A DNA stretch of 64,000 bases from the NCBI RefSeq assembly GCF_000182925.2, contig NC_026502.1, positions 4,216,001 to 4,280,000 of the forward strand. Reading direction: 5' to 3'. Source of the stretch: Neurospora crassa OR74A (taxonomy: Eukaryota > Ascomycota > Sordariomycetes > Sordariales > Sordariaceae). The translations under genes and the position numbers were made by a program. Shown here in pieces: positions 1 to 10,864 of the stretch. The notes below the pieces were generated by a model. That model worked only from the letters and a program-made list of their open reading frames with translations. It did no database searches and was not told where the DNA came from. Every line of letters starts with the position of its first letter. Within the stretch, counting starts at the first letter, position 1.

Positions 1-733
1 CCTCGCCGGTCTCTGGCTGCACGATTTGCCGAGGGCGCTGCTGTGGCAACCCTACCGCCACAAGAAAGTGTGTCGAGCGGGTGGTAACATCCCTACTTGG
101 TCATGGATGTCACGGTCATGCTACCCGGTGGAAAATCTACAAGCAGAACCCGGAAAGAGAAAGGGGAACCCATCGGCGAGCAAGTGTTCGGTACGGTATA
201 AGCACATCACACGCTCGGGGTACGAATTCGAGCTCGATGACCGACTGCAGGTGGACACCGATCCGGCGAAAACATGGTGTGAGTTTGAAGGAGACAATGA
301 GTTTGGAAAGTTGAAGGGAGGGCAAATTACGTTGACGGCAGCGCATAGATGGGGAGTAGTATGGACGACGGGGAACAAACGAAGCAGCAACGAGTGGACG
401 GGGAGGAATAATTTGGTGGTTGCTCTTCAGGGCAATGAAGAGGGTAGTGGTGATGGCGAGGAAGGGGTGCTGTTGATACCCATGGCACCGGATTGTCCGA
501 GACAAGAAGACCCAAAGAGTGTGGCCCTTTTGGAAAAGGTGTTGGTGGTGTTGTTTGGGGGAAGGAAGCTAGACAAGGAAACGGGAGGGGATGTGGATGG
601 GCCGCAGTTCTTTTTGGCGTTGAAGGAAGTGGAAGGAAGGGAAGGTGTCTTTCAGCGAGTTGGGTTCTTGGAGTCGGAGTCGAGGATTGACCTGTTTGAG
701 AATGCCGAGGTGAGGACAATCACCTTGGTTTGA
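1..733 (+). CDS. HET-domain family protein, C-terminal part (5' end outside window)
   Basis: The reading frame is open from the first complete codon (position 2) to the TGA at 731-733, so the start of the gene lies upstream of the window. The first residues read LAGLWLHDLPRALLW and are soon followed by PTWSWMS. These are two hallmarks of the region after the HET domain in fungal heterokaryon-incompatibility-like proteins (the usual forms are YLAGLWxxDLPxxLLW and P(S/T)WSWAS). The HET domain itself is not in the window. The rest, about 200 residues, is the variable C-terminal part with no motif I recognise. The family call rests on the two motifs, which I recall and did not search. Such proteins can trigger cell death after fusion of unlike hyphae, but most members have no known role. 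Confidence 0.75.
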   Translation, partial: LAGLWLHDLPRALLWQPYRHKKVCRAGGNIPTWSWMSRSCYPVENLQAEPGKRKGNPSASKCSVRYKHITRSGYEFELDDRLQVDTDPAKTWCEFEGDNEFGKLKGGQITLTAAHRWGVVWTTGNKRSSNEWTGRNNLVVALQGNEEGSGDGEEGVLLIPMAPDCPRQEDPKSVALLEKVLVVLFGGRKLDKETGGDVDGPQFFLALKEVEGREGVFQRVGFLESESRIDLFENAEVRTITLV

Positions 734-1049
734 CCGAGATGAGGAAGCAGTGTTCAGACTATAGACATTTACTAGACAGTGTCTGAGAAGCTCTTAACCC
801 CGATGGCCAGCGGTTGTGCAGGCGCTGCTTAACGCCGAAAGGGTTGGCGAGAAGTGCAGATGAGCGAGGAAAGTGTGATGATGAACAGTCCACAAACGAA
901 AGACCTTGGGATAACACAAAAGATGTACAAAGGGAAGGAGAGGGGGGCATCACTGTTGGAAGTGTCTTGTTTGAAGCCGCTCAATCGCTCACCCGTTCAA
1001 CAACAAACACAACATCAACACTACCATCCTCTCAACGCCCATCATCAAG
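734..1049. other. intergenic / 5' UTR of dehydrogenase gene
   Basis: This gap lies between two co-directional genes. The last 50 bases before the ATG at 1050 are CA-rich, as is common in fungal leaders. I see no ORF with family features and no repeat. Confidence 0.5.
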
Positions 1050-2147
1050 ATGTCCCACATCACCGCCATCAAGAAGCAAGCTCCGGCCAACTCGCTAGTC
1101 TGGCTCGTCACCGGCTGCTCGTCCGGCTTTGGCCTCGAGTTCTATCTCAACATCAAAGCCCGTGGCGACTACATCATCGCTACCGCCCGCGACCTCTCCA
1201 ATCCCAACATGACACATTGTATACAAGTTTCCCTAACGGAGGAAAATGTATCCGTCTACCAGCTCGACGTCACGGCATCCCAGGAGTCCCTGAACGGGAT
1301 CATTGCAGAAGCCATCAAGATTTACGGGAGGATCGACGTGCTGGTGAACAATGCCGGCTACGTAGCGCTGGGCGGTTGGGAAGACATGGGCTACGACGGC
1401 TTCGTCAGGCAATTCGAGACCAACGTGTTCGGCCTGCTCAAGGTCACCAACGCGGTCCTTCCGCACATGCGAGAGCGCCGGAGCGGGACGCTGGTGTTTA
1501 TGGGTTCGCTTTCGGGATGGCAGGGAAATGAGTTCTGTGGAGCGTATGCGGGGTCCAAGTTTGCTGTTGAGGGTTTGTGTTTTCTTTTTTTCCTTCTTCC
1601 CTTCTGCTTCCGTATAAGTCAAGCCGGCAATCACTTGATCAACAGTTTTGCTGACAGGAACGATACAACAGGAATGGTGGAAGCACTCCAAAAAGAGGTG
1701 GAACAGTTCGGTATCCGCACCCTTCTCTTCGAGCCAGGACGGTTTCGAGCCAACTTGCTGTCACCTTCTCCTGTGGTCGCCCACGTGTCCAAGATTGACG
1801 ATTACAAGGAAGCGTGGGAAATGACCCTGCGCTCCTATGCCGATGTGGACTCTAAGCGGAGGGGTGACCCGGCAAAGGCTGTCGAGATCATCATGGATGT
1901 CGTCCGTGAGGAGACCTTCTATCGATATATTGAGGAGGGGGATGTACCGTATGCTTTCACAAACGCGAAGTATGGGCCTATGAAGCTCAGATTGCCGTTG
2001 GGACAGGATGCCTTTGATACCATCAAAACAAAGTGCGACCTTACTTTGAAGGTTTTGGATGTGTGGGAACGTCTCATCACGAGTACCGATCATAATGATG
2101 TTAGGCATAGTGATATTGAGGTGAGCAGCGAGGAAAGTTCTACCTGA
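1050..2147 (+). CDS. short-chain dehydrogenase/reductase (SDR)
   Basis: This is a classical SDR, an NAD(P)-dependent oxidoreductase with a Rossmann fold. TGCSSGFG at residues 21-28 is the TGxxxGxG cofactor loop, NNAG is at 100-103, a serine lies in FMGSLSG (about 153), and the catalytic YxxxK is Y166-K170 (YAGSK). One intron is inferred at 1573-1671 (GTTTGT donor, CTGAC branch at 1651-1655, CAG acceptor). Removing it joins FAVEG to MVEALQKEVEQFG, the expected helix after the active site, and gives 332 residues. The intron is 99 nt and has no stop, so the frame stays open if it is retained; that form would carry a hydrophobic insert right after the catalytic lysine. ATG 1050 is chosen because the Rossmann strand starts about 17 residues later. 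The substrate cannot be told; the sequence resembles the SDRs annotated in fungi as oxidoreductases near secondary metabolism. Confidence 0.85.
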   Translation: MSHITAIKKQAPANSLVWLVTGCSSGFGLEFYLNIKARGDYIIATARDLSNPNMTHCIQVSLTEENVSVYQLDVTASQESLNGIIAEAIKIYGRIDVLVNNAGYVALGGWEDMGYDGFVRQFETNVFGLLKVTNAVLPHMRERRSGTLVFMGSLSGWQGNEFCGAYAGSKFAVEGLCFLFFLLPFCFRISQAGNHLINSFADRNDTTGMVEALQKEVEQFGIRTLLFEPGRFRANLLSPSPVVAHVSKIDDYKEAWEMTLRSYADVDSKRRGDPAKAVEIIMDVVREETFYRYIEEGDVPYAFTNAKYGPMKLRLPLGQDAFDTIKTKCDLTLKVLDVWERLITSTDHNDVRHSDIEVSSEESST

Positions 2148-3279
2148 GATTGTTTTCCGAAGTCGGCTTTTCCGTCTCCCGTCGGCGGAATTCAGATGGC
2201 GCGATGATTGTACTGTGAATAGTTCTTGTTGGGCGTCCCAACTCCGAAACATAGCTATGTATGGCTGTTGTATCTGTACGTTAGATCCAGATTAGCACAC
2301 TGAAAGATAGCCAGGGACTCAAATGAAGAAGAATTCGATTGTCTCAACAGGCAAGATTCTGGTTTGGGTTGCCAACAGCTGCTGAATGAGACCGATGTCC
2401 AGAACCAGCGAGTAATTTTTTTCAAGAGATCTGATTGCTGTCGGTTAGTCCACTCGCTTCCGTTGGGATGTTTAAGTCTGCTGGGTGAAGAAAGAAGAGT
2501 AGTACATGTAGTCGGGTCGGACTGGCAGTTCCTGCTTGAGGTACTTGGAAGAAAGCTGGTAGTATAATGTACGTTATTCCCTTTGCTCTTTCCGACCCGA
2601 GACCGTCACCAACCCCCCGGCCATTCGTCTTCCATTCTTCCAGGAATCCTAAAAGCAACCAAAACTCGGACATGAGACATTGCAGGTGTCGCTTAATTTC
2701 TTATGGGAGACCGGTATGAAGTTTGACATTCAGGCTTTGGGGGGTTTTGGTAGAATAGGCAGTGGTGATCGGGCGAATCGGGGCTCGGTGAGACACGGGC
2801 TGATAGGACTGAAAATATCGGGCCATACCTGGTATTGAGGCTCATTCCTTTCTGAATTGATCGTTCCGTATCAGGCAATCGGAGAAAACACACGGAGCTG
2901 AGGCGTGACCACAATGATATGGCCATGCATACGCTAGTTTCTCAGCCCCAAGGCGATGATGAATCTAGAATCTTGACATGCGCTGATGGTGGATAGCAGC
3001 GCGGAATGCCCGATTGGTGGATGCAACGAGAGCGTATAAGGACCCCCAAAGACACAAGAATTCGCAGGGAATACCCAACGGCCCGCCTACGGTCTGCTCC
3101 CGGATAGGACAGTCGTCTAGGTAGCTCCAAGGGAAGGGTGCGGGTTCGAGCCAGTTGGACCCTCATAGCCTCCCGTCGACTAAGGACTATATGAGTCAGC
3201 TTCTTCCCATCCACTCTGATATATTCAACGATAGCTTCCTCCAATTCCTTGTGTCCTCAAACACGTAGCATAGGCAACA
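2148..3279. other. intergenic region
   Basis: These 1.1 kb lie between two plus-strand genes. Several short open frames exist but none has a recognisable motif. A B-box-like GGGTTCGAGCC at about 3137-3150 does not fold into a tRNA. I see no repeats. Confidence 0.5.
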
Positions 3280-5688
3280 ATGGCAACTTCAACCCATCGA
3301 TCTGAAAAACCAGAAACTGAAGAAGAAAACGATGTTGCAGAGCCTGGATTCGGGCAGAATATCTCCTTTGAACGGCCAGGTTTGGTAGGAGGCACATACG
3401 CCATTCAGGTTCAGCAGACCATTTCAAAAGATATGCTCGAGAAAGAGGAGCCAAAGAATGACAGTCAACACTTCGAAGTTGTCGCTCCACGATTCGACCT
3501 CCCCACAGACTCAGTCCACTCCATATACCCAGAACAGGGCCACGAAGCGACTCACGACACACTTCCGCACATTGTCCTCAACGACAGCACTTTGCCATGG
3601 GAGCGCACCGGCAGTGACCAAGCCAAGGGTCATTGTACCGACGACTATTCCAAACACGCCGTGCCATGGATGGCGCTCTTGATCTTCTCCCCGGACGAGC
3701 TTCGCCTGAATGATGTCGAGAAGGCGGGAATCTTTGCGCATACCAGCCTCAATGCTCATCCGCCAAAGCAGTCGGAGTCCATGGCAGTCCGCGTTCCGTT
3801 GGGTGACCTCGTCAAGCTGAAGGAGGGAACAGCCAGTGTCCCATTTGACGACCAAGTCGACCTCGACCAAGCGGCGACCGAACCCAGTACGAACATGATC
3901 TTTCCCAAGGCATCGTTATTCAATCGTTTGTTTGCAGCCTACGATGACAACGGGCAACCGCAGCCGGGCACTCCAGATATTTCGCGACACCGGTTGCTGG
4001 CCCACGTCGTCCGGATGAACACAAGGGGAACCGACTCAGACAAGGTCGATACCAGCCGGGAGTTCAGTGTCGTAATCGCTAATCGCATCGGGCCTCTCGA
4101 CGGTGACAAAGCTTCTGAAATGATCGTCCATTTCGTCTCCCTCGAGGGCGTCGAATCGCTGAACCCCTTACCTCTCCCCGAAGTTGTACCAGGCTCATCA
4201 TCGCCCGAGCAACCTGCCCGCGTCGGGCTCGTCTCCCTCCACAGCTGGTCCTACACCTGCCTTCCGCCGAATTCTCTCAACGTAAAGCAGACCTTTGAGA
4301 ACCTAGCCCGTACAGCGAGCATGCTCAAGCCCATCATCCCGCCCCACTCGGAACACCTAGATGACGCAGGAAAGCGCATGCTCAACCGGTTTGAAGAAGG
4401 CTACACCATCGTGCGCTCCAGGACGCCAACAGGGGAACCCACCCCCGCCCTCATCCGCGGCCCGCTGACACCCAACTTCGTTGCCCCACTAGAACGGGAT
4501 TTTCTCTCCTCCAACTCCGGCGTCGACCTCAGAATCTTTGATGAGAAACTGGACATGATGGACATCACCTACTCCTCCGCCTGGTCACTAGGTCGCTCGC
4601 TAGCTTTGGCGAATGAAGGCTTCACCGTTTCTCTCACGCGCGTCCGCCATGAGATCTTGCACCCAGGAACTAGTGAACGGGGAGGAGGCTGGAAGACGAC
4701 GACCTACGACGACGACGACCTCACCGATCCCAGCAGCTCGTCGTCGGACTGGAGTATCATCCTCCGCTTCGTTTCAGATCTGTACCACCTCGTCAACGTC
4801 CCGTCGCGCTACCTCTTACCCGGCCAGAGCATGCTACCCCGCGAGAGCCTCCGTTTCTTTTTCGTTGACGGCAACTGGATCGACGCGCTAGTGGACGGTG
4901 CGCTGAGTTTGGGTTATTTGTATCAGGGCAGCCTGGAAGGGTCTCCCGTGGAGGATGGCCATGTCGTGCGGAGAGCCTTGAAAACTTCTATCGACCGCTT
5001 CATGTTTACAATCGACGATCCCACCACAGTCCATCATCATCATCATCATCGTTCTTCTGCCGCCGCCGTTCCCAGGTATGGATTCTTTCTTCGGTCGTCG
5101 GTCATTGCTGCTGCGCAATTCCCGGATCTCATCAAAGTTTCGGTGGTTGAACAACCCAGCGGCGGGGATCATCCGAATCTGAAATTGTTGTTGTTGCGGC
5201 ATGACATAGTTGCCGAGGAAACCATGCTGGGATTCTTCAGTGAGGCGCCGCCCGTAGAAGGCGAATTGTATCAAATGCGATTTGAGGTACCCGCCCATCA
5301 GCAGTTTTTCTCCTTGGGTAGCGTAACAGATCAAGACCTGGAAGTGGTGTATAAGAGACAGTACACCACCACCAAACCGGAAGTTGAGGATGGATCGAGG
5401 AACGTCCCAGCTGCTATAATTAAGTGGCCTCGAGATGGGAAGGGGAAGTCCATGTCGACGAACGGCAACGATACCCGAGAACGGAGCCAGGTGTTTATTT
5501 GGGGGTCCAAGCCTGGTCTAAATGATGTTCGGTTGGTGCTCGTGGAGAAACTGGCTGCCGATGTTCATGCTACGTTGGTCAAGGAGATGGCGGAGCTGGG
5601 TTCGGACTGGTATGAGGAAACGACTGCCACGTCTGCTATGATGGCCTATCAGCTTAGCAGTCGTTCGTGGCACCTGCAAATTGGATGA
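3280..5688 (+). CDS. large uncharacterised protein resembling a bacterial conserved family
   Basis: This is an intronless 802-residue ORF starting at ATG 3280, with no signal peptide or membrane segment. I do not know its function. Recognisable conserved-looking blocks are VPWMALLIFSPDEL (about 128-141), IVHFVSLEGVESL (about 286-298), a segment around LGRSLALANEGFTVSL (about 446-461), RYLLPGQSMLPRESLRFFF followed by DGNWIDALVDGALSLG (about 510-550), YGFFLRSSV (about 603), and a C-terminal segment with LRHDIVAEETMLGFF. From memory, the same order of blocks occurs in large uncharacterised bacterial proteins, some encoded in phage-tail-like gene clusters; this was not searched. A run of histidines (codons near 5032-5051) sits in a linker. 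The lack of introns in a 2.4-kb gene is compatible with a prokaryote-like origin but does not prove one. Confidence 0.75.
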   Translation: MATSTHRSEKPETEEENDVAEPGFGQNISFERPGLVGGTYAIQVQQTISKDMLEKEEPKNDSQHFEVVAPRFDLPTDSVHSIYPEQGHEATHDTLPHIVLNDSTLPWERTGSDQAKGHCTDDYSKHAVPWMALLIFSPDELRLNDVEKAGIFAHTSLNAHPPKQSESMAVRVPLGDLVKLKEGTASVPFDDQVDLDQAATEPSTNMIFPKASLFNRLFAAYDDNGQPQPGTPDISRHRLLAHVVRMNTRGTDSDKVDTSREFSVVIANRIGPLDGDKASEMIVHFVSLEGVESLNPLPLPEVVPGSSSPEQPARVGLVSLHSWSYTCLPPNSLNVKQTFENLARTASMLKPIIPPHSEHLDDAGKRMLNRFEEGYTIVRSRTPTGEPTPALIRGPLTPNFVAPLERDFLSSNSGVDLRIFDEKLDMMDITYSSAWSLGRSLALANEGFTVSLTRVRHEILHPGTSERGGGWKTTTYDDDDLTDPSSSSSDWSIILRFVSDLYHLVNVPSRYLLPGQSMLPRESLRFFFVDGNWIDALVDGALSLGYLYQGSLEGSPVEDGHVVRRALKTSIDRFMFTIDDPTTVHHHHHHRSSAAAVPRYGFFLRSSVIAAAQFPDLIKVSVVEQPSGGDHPNLKLLLLRHDIVAEETMLGFFSEAPPVEGELYQMRFEVPAHQQFFSLGSVTDQDLEVVYKRQYTTTKPEVEDGSRNVPAAIIKWPRDGKGKSMSTNGNDTRERSQVFIWGSKPGLNDVRLVLVEKLAADVHATLVKEMAELGSDWYEETTATSAMMAYQLSSRSWHLQIG

Positions 5689-6519
5689 TAGATATTCATG
5701 GGCGCGGGATCAACCTCGGGAGAAGTGACAAAATGTTGAAGTTGGGTATAGCAGCGCGGAATTGCGAGGGGGGTTGTGGTGTGAGTTGAGATGTGCTGAC
5801 GGGAGACATCCCTGAAATTCCCGTTAGTAAACTACGCCTGTACACCGCTGTAGCCGGAGGGGGCACTAACACTTACATCGTCCTTAGTCGGCATTCGAAC
5901 TTTGAGGGTTTCTCGAGCGCTTAGCCCCTCCGCCACCCTTGATGGTCATGATGATGTTCACAGATAATGCACACCATTGCCGAGATTCGAGTAAAGTGAT
6001 TTACCTGCAACGCCCAGAGGAAGATGCTGCCCAGAGCTTGTTTGGTTCTCATCTCATAGTAGCGATAGTCTGGCGGCGACTACGGGAGACATTCAAGGCG
6101 GAAATACAGTGGTTGTGTCCTTATGACACATGTCCCCATATGCTTTGGTAGTATAGAGATTGCTAGATTTGGTCCGAAAAACGCGAGCAATGAGGACCAA
6201 CGAAGCTGGACACGGGACCAAGAAAGGTGTCAGTGTACACGTGTAATGGCGCTTGGGGTTTGGTACACCGCCGAATGCCTAGTCCCATGATGGCATGGAG
6301 AATGGACCCAACAGCCGGATATCTCAAATGGTTTTGGATATCAGGCATGTTTGCGAAACGATTGCTCCGTGACGGGTGCTCATTATTTGTAGATTTGGAG
6401 AACGAGTATGAAACAAGTTGCTGTATTATGCTGGAAATGTCATCGCAGTATCCCACTACTCCGTCCGCAAATCGGGTATCATTACCTCTCGTTTATCCAT
6501 ATCAAGTCAATCCCCAGCC
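5689..6519. other. intergenic region between convergent genes
   Basis: This 0.8-kb stretch lies between the 3' ends of the 802-aa gene (plus) and the glycine-zipper gene (minus). It probably holds both terminators. I see no supported gene; the small open frames have no motif. Confidence 0.5.
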
Positions 6520-7430
6520 TTAGTCCGAATCACTCGAGTCGGAGCTGCTGCTGCCGCCGCGGTGCTTGTCCTTCTTGTGGTGCTTGTCCTTCTTGTGATG
6601 CTTATCCTTCTTGTCCTTCTTGTCCTTCTTCTTCTTCTGAAGCCTGTGGCAGTTGTTAGTCAGCACATCATCCTTTGTCAGTGGAGAACAAAGAAACTAG
6701 CGGCAAGACTTACTTATCCTCCAACAGATTCGCCGCAATCGCGCCTCCAACCGCGCTCACCACACCACCCAGGGTGCCCGCCCCACCAGCATGCGCTAAC
6801 ATGGCGCCCATTCCACCACCAGCCAGCGTAGCGCCGAGACCACGCTCACCATCAGGGCCTACTGGACCTCCTGGGCCGCCCTGGCCTGGGTATTGCTGAT
6901 GCTGTGGTGGGTATCCCTGCTGATGACCGTAACCCTGACCCTGACCCTGGCCATAGCTCTGCTGGCTCTGGTCATGGTATTGTCTCTGGCCATCCTGACC
7001 ATACTGTGGCTGGCCGTAGGGCGCTTGGGGATTGTGGGGCGGGGGGGCGTTTCCGTAGGACTGGTGGCTGTAGTCTTGTGATTGCCCGTGATACTGAGGA
7101 GGTGCTTCGTGGTAGCCACCTTGGGGAGGAGGGGAGGAGTAGGAGTTGTGAGGAGGGTAGGGAGCGTCTTGCTGGCCGCCGTAAGGGGGGTAGCCGCCCT
7201 GGAGAGAAGAAACAGGATGTTAGCTGGGTAGACTTGTGATGATTGCAGTGCAGACTGGGGTAACAAGAGTGCGTAGGAGAGAACGGGAGAAAACAAACCT
7301 GTTGCTGGCTCTGGTACTGGGGAGCGGGTTGGCCATGGCTGTAGCCGTAGGGGTTGTTCTGGGGAGGCTGCTGGCCGTAGCCACCGTTTCCGCCTTGCTG
7401 GCCTTGGTTGTAGTAGTCTTGCGCCGACAT
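6520..7430 (-). CDS. Gly/Gln/Tyr-rich protein with glycine-zipper segment and Lys-rich, Ser/Asp tail
   Basis: Three exons are inferred: 7430-7299, 7198-6714 and 6643-6520, with introns of 100 and 70 nt, GTTTGT and GTAAGT donors and CTAAC/CTGAC branch sites. The product is about 246 residues. The N-terminal 130 residues are low-complexity (G, Q, Y, P, H), prion-like in composition, opening MSAQDYYNQGQQGG. Residues about 155-205 form a glycine zipper: GLGATLAGGGMGAMLAHAGG, then GTLGGVVSAVGGAIAANLLED, with small residues every fourth position as in the glycine-zipper 2TM family. The last exon encodes repeated KKDK/KHHKKDKH followed by GGSSSSSDSSDSD. This architecture is common in filamentous ascomycetes and of unknown function. 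The zipper could pack in a membrane, while the tail is very basic and then acidic. Confidence 0.8.
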
Positions 7431-8588
7431 GTTGGTTGTAAAGATAGGTTAGGTACTCGATGAGATGGGAAAAGAAGAGATGAGAAAGAAGATGAGCGGG
7501 ATGTCGAGGGAACAATTGATCCCGTCGTGGGGTTGGGCTGCTCTTTAGTGATTGTTACAGTGGATGTGCTGCCACATGGGAGGACTCCAATGACGAATAG
7601 GGGACCTTGTCCCCGCCATGCCCCTGGGTCAAACTGCCCCTGGTGGATCCCCGAGCCGTCCGGTTGTGGGGTTTCATGTGGGCAACATTCACGCAGCGTG
7701 TCCACAGCCCGTTTGTTGCATCATGGGGTTGTGGCGCAGCTTGGCTCAGCCCTACGCTGATCGATGAATTACGCGTACCGAGGCATTCGTCTTTGATTCA
7801 TTGTAATGAAGTATCATCTCATGGTAGTAGCTAACAGGACATGTCGCAATACCAGTGGGGTCCTGTTAAGGTCCAGTACTGAGGTGGCACTTATTCAATC
7901 CATCCCCATTCAACAACAACAAATCAGGATCAATTCGTTGATCACCATGGCTCTTTCATCCTTACCTCTACCTTATCATTTCTGCTTGTCACAGTTCGGT
8001 GACGCCGGCCGCGAGGATTTCCTCTCTGGTCCCTCGAGATGGCCTACCGGTAGTATTCTTTCGCGGCAATTTGTCGGACACTCAATTTTACCGATTTCCA
8101 TGTTTCCCAAACCCGAGAGTCGAGGTCTTCCCTTCGCTGGCCTTGGTTGTCCTTCAACGGGCCGTTATCATGGAAATTACAGCATTTTCCTCTCCTTTCG
8201 GTGACAATATAACCCCTTCGAATTACTACGTGTACCCGATGCCCTTGGATCCGACATGAAGCCCATCCCTGCCCACCGATGGCCCGGTTAAAGGGCTCCC
8301 ATCGGATGTTCTGGTTTTTTCGATGCTCGAGCATGTCGGCCCTGCTCGCCGAGAGTTATATGAACTGTTGCGTTTCCCGGGAGCTGGTGGACCAGGCTGG
8401 ACCCCTTTTAGTCTAATGCTTGACAGCGTTACAATCAAAATGGCGAAGCTTTAGTTTACCCCGCCATCGTCACTGGTGTGCTGCACACATTTCAGCAGAA
8501 CGAGGAAGATGCATCACTGTTGTTCTATCTCACGGGACGCGCTGTCCAGTAGCTCTGTCACAGTCTCATCAAGCTCGGATTCCTTGAG
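7431..8588. other. divergent intergenic region
   Basis: This 1.15-kb region separates the start of the glycine-zipper gene (minus) from the start of the HET gene (plus), so both promoters should lie here. Several frames of 60-130 codons are open on both strands, but none shows a known motif or plausible splice structure. I call nothing in it. Confidence 0.5.
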
Positions 8589-10864
8589 ATGGAGGAGTTG
8601 GTACCGTGCAAATGGTGTGGTCATCCACCGACCTCCAGCGTTGGCCTCAGCGTGTCCAGGAGCTCACTCATTGCCATGGAGGCCAACGCAAGCACATGCC
8701 TGACTTGTTCTATATTCTCCACAGGTATAAGAACATACCTCTCCAATACATCCATGCCTGTACCCAACGACATTGATCATTTGGCTGTCATTTTGGGTAA
8801 GCTGGCTGTGGGCAAAGGAATGACTGTGGAAATACCGCTGGGCCCATCCCTCCTCAGACTGTCATTTTTCTGCTCAAAAAGTAAGTCACCAATCTCAAGT
8901 CTCTCGTTGGTAGATGAAGTGTAAAAGCTGATGCTCTGATAGGAACTTCTTGGATGATCCGAATCTTACCCTTTCTTGACATTGGAAATCAGATCCCAAA
9001 GACCACTTCTTCAGACGAAAGTCTCTCATGGGCGATTCAGCAAATCAACCACTGCAGGGACAGTCATCAGCACTGCAACTCATACTTAAGCGCCGCCGTT
9101 CTACCTAAGCGGGTTGTTTTCGTCGGTACAACGGCAGAACCTGCCCTCCGATTGTACGAATCACAGGGCGAAAGAGTTCTCTACATCTGCTTAAGCTACT
9201 GCTGGGGTCGCCGTCCTTTTCTTCGTACTCTATTCGATAACATCGAGTCCCACAAAAGATGTATCAACCCTGATGATCTCCCCCCGACTATGCATGATGC
9301 TATTGAATACACCCGCCAACTCGGAGTCCACTATATCTGGATCGATAGCTTGTGCATTATCCAGGATTCCGTTCTCGATTGGCGAGAGGAGGCGGGAAAG
9401 ATGGCATCCATCTATCAAAGGTCGTATCTTGTCCTATCCGCCACTTCTTCCGCCGACGCCTATGGAGGCATGCATGTCTCCCTCCCTTCCGACTACCAAA
9501 CATTCGCCTTGACAGTTAACACCAGGACAAACGAAATCTGTGACTCCAATATAGCCGATCAGGCAAACTTTCCGATGACAACGAATACTACAGAGACATT
9601 TTACGTCCGCCGCGCATATGATCATGTCAACCGAGGGACTTCAAGCTACGCCGGTCGAATTCCAATGCTCCCGACCAATAAGCGTGGCTGGATTTTCCAA
9701 GAACGCTTTCTCTCTTCTCGTGTCCTGCACTTCGGACCCCACGAGCTCTACTTTGAGTGCCTAGAGGATTCGGCCTGTCAATGTACCGACCATAGCAACA
9801 CATCCCTGGACCAGGAGAGTGTCTTAGGGTCTAAGGGGGGCGGGGTGAATGAGATAACCCCACGGCAATCGCCTACAGATAATTTTCAACAACATAGTTC
9901 CATGCGAAAGACGATAGCGAAAGCATACTATGGCCCGGTGGTGTGGAGGGTAATGACCCGCGATGAACTCATGTATGCGTGGCATAATATGGTTCATGAC
10001 TTCACGAGACGGGATTTGACGTATGCGAAAGATCTGTTTCCTGCCATTTCTGGATTGGCGAGGGAGATGAGCGTTGCACGTGCAGCACTACATGGCAATG
10101 CGGACAAGGCACATGGGACGGGATACTACGCGGGTTTGTGGAAAGACAGCCTGGTGCGCGACTTGTGTTGGAAAGTTGGGTTTGAGAATATCGCTACTGA
10201 TGATGAAGATGAGGTGAAGAGAATCAAGGCATGGTCAGACAGGGCGCTTGAATGGCGGGCGCCAACGTGGTCTTGGGGCTCCGTCAACGCACCTGTCAAG
10301 TTCTTGGGGCAGGAACATGGCACGAAGGACTTCTTTACACCCTTGTGTGAAGTATTAGATGTTTCCTGTACTGCTGCGGCCGGATCGGATGAGATGGGTG
10401 AGCTGATCGCAGGGAAGCTGGTACTGCGCGGGCAGGTTTTGCCGGCCAGAGTGACACATCCGCGTTTAAAAACCTGTCGGGAAGATGGACTACGACTTCC
10501 GTGGCAGATTCTTAGCTTGGAGTTCGGGGTACTGGTTGAAAATTTTGTGCAGCACCTGTTTGTTGACGACGGATGTCAGGATCTCTTGGGGGCTTTGGAT
10601 GAGATGGGCGCTCGTGGTGATCCACCTGTTGTTTATTGCTTTTTGCTTGGGGTAGTAAGGAGAGGGGGATGTCCAGTATTTCTCCTGCTCAAGAAGGCTA
10701 AAGGCCAATCGGAGGAAGAAACGGGCCAAGACGTAGTATATCACCGGTTCGGGAGGCTTCAGCTAACAGGACCTCCCCGCCGGGCGAAGAATGATCGTAC
10801 ACCATGGAAGGAACGATTTGGGGTACTTGCGCAAGCCAAGGAAGAAGTAGTTACGATCATCTAG
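8589..10864 (+). CDS. HET-domain protein (heterokaryon incompatibility-like)
   Basis: Two exons are inferred: 8589-8880 and 8943-10864. The intron is 62 nt (GTAAGT donor at 8881, CTGAT branch, TAG acceptor ending 8942) and the frame is kept, giving 737 residues. The N-terminal exon begins MEELVPCKWCGHPP and has CLTCSIF, the Cys-pair layout often seen ahead of HET domains. The HET domain spans about residues 175-330: YICLSYCWG (about 178), then DAIEYTRQLGVHYIWIDSLC and IIQDSVLDWREEAGKMASIY, then SYLVLSATSS. After it come GWIFQERFLSSRVLHFG, the usual WxxQErxLsxRxlhf block, and RAPTWSWGSVNAP near the C-terminus. All family hallmarks are present and the frame is intact. HET proteins mediate non-self recognition and cell death in some cases; the partner of this one is unknown. 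It lies 7.9 kb from the partial HET gene at the window edge. Confidence 0.9.

Noticed and set aside
26-505. Minus-strand open frames of 90-130 codons over the first gene
   Set aside because: They are shadows of the HET-family frame; no motif and Ser/Pro/Arg-rich composition as expected for an antisense frame.
3090-3175. tRNA-like B-box motif (GGGTTCGAGCC) on the plus strand
   Set aside because: The arms around it do not pair: no 5-bp T stem, no acceptor stem and no anticodon arm could be built.
5939-6523. Small open frames of 70-98 codons
   Set aside because: No motif, no splice logic and overlap on both strands; treated as intergenic.
7806-8334. Open frames of up to 132 codons before the HET gene
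   Set aside because: No recognisable domain and not connectable to the HET exons; probably leader or intergenic sequence.
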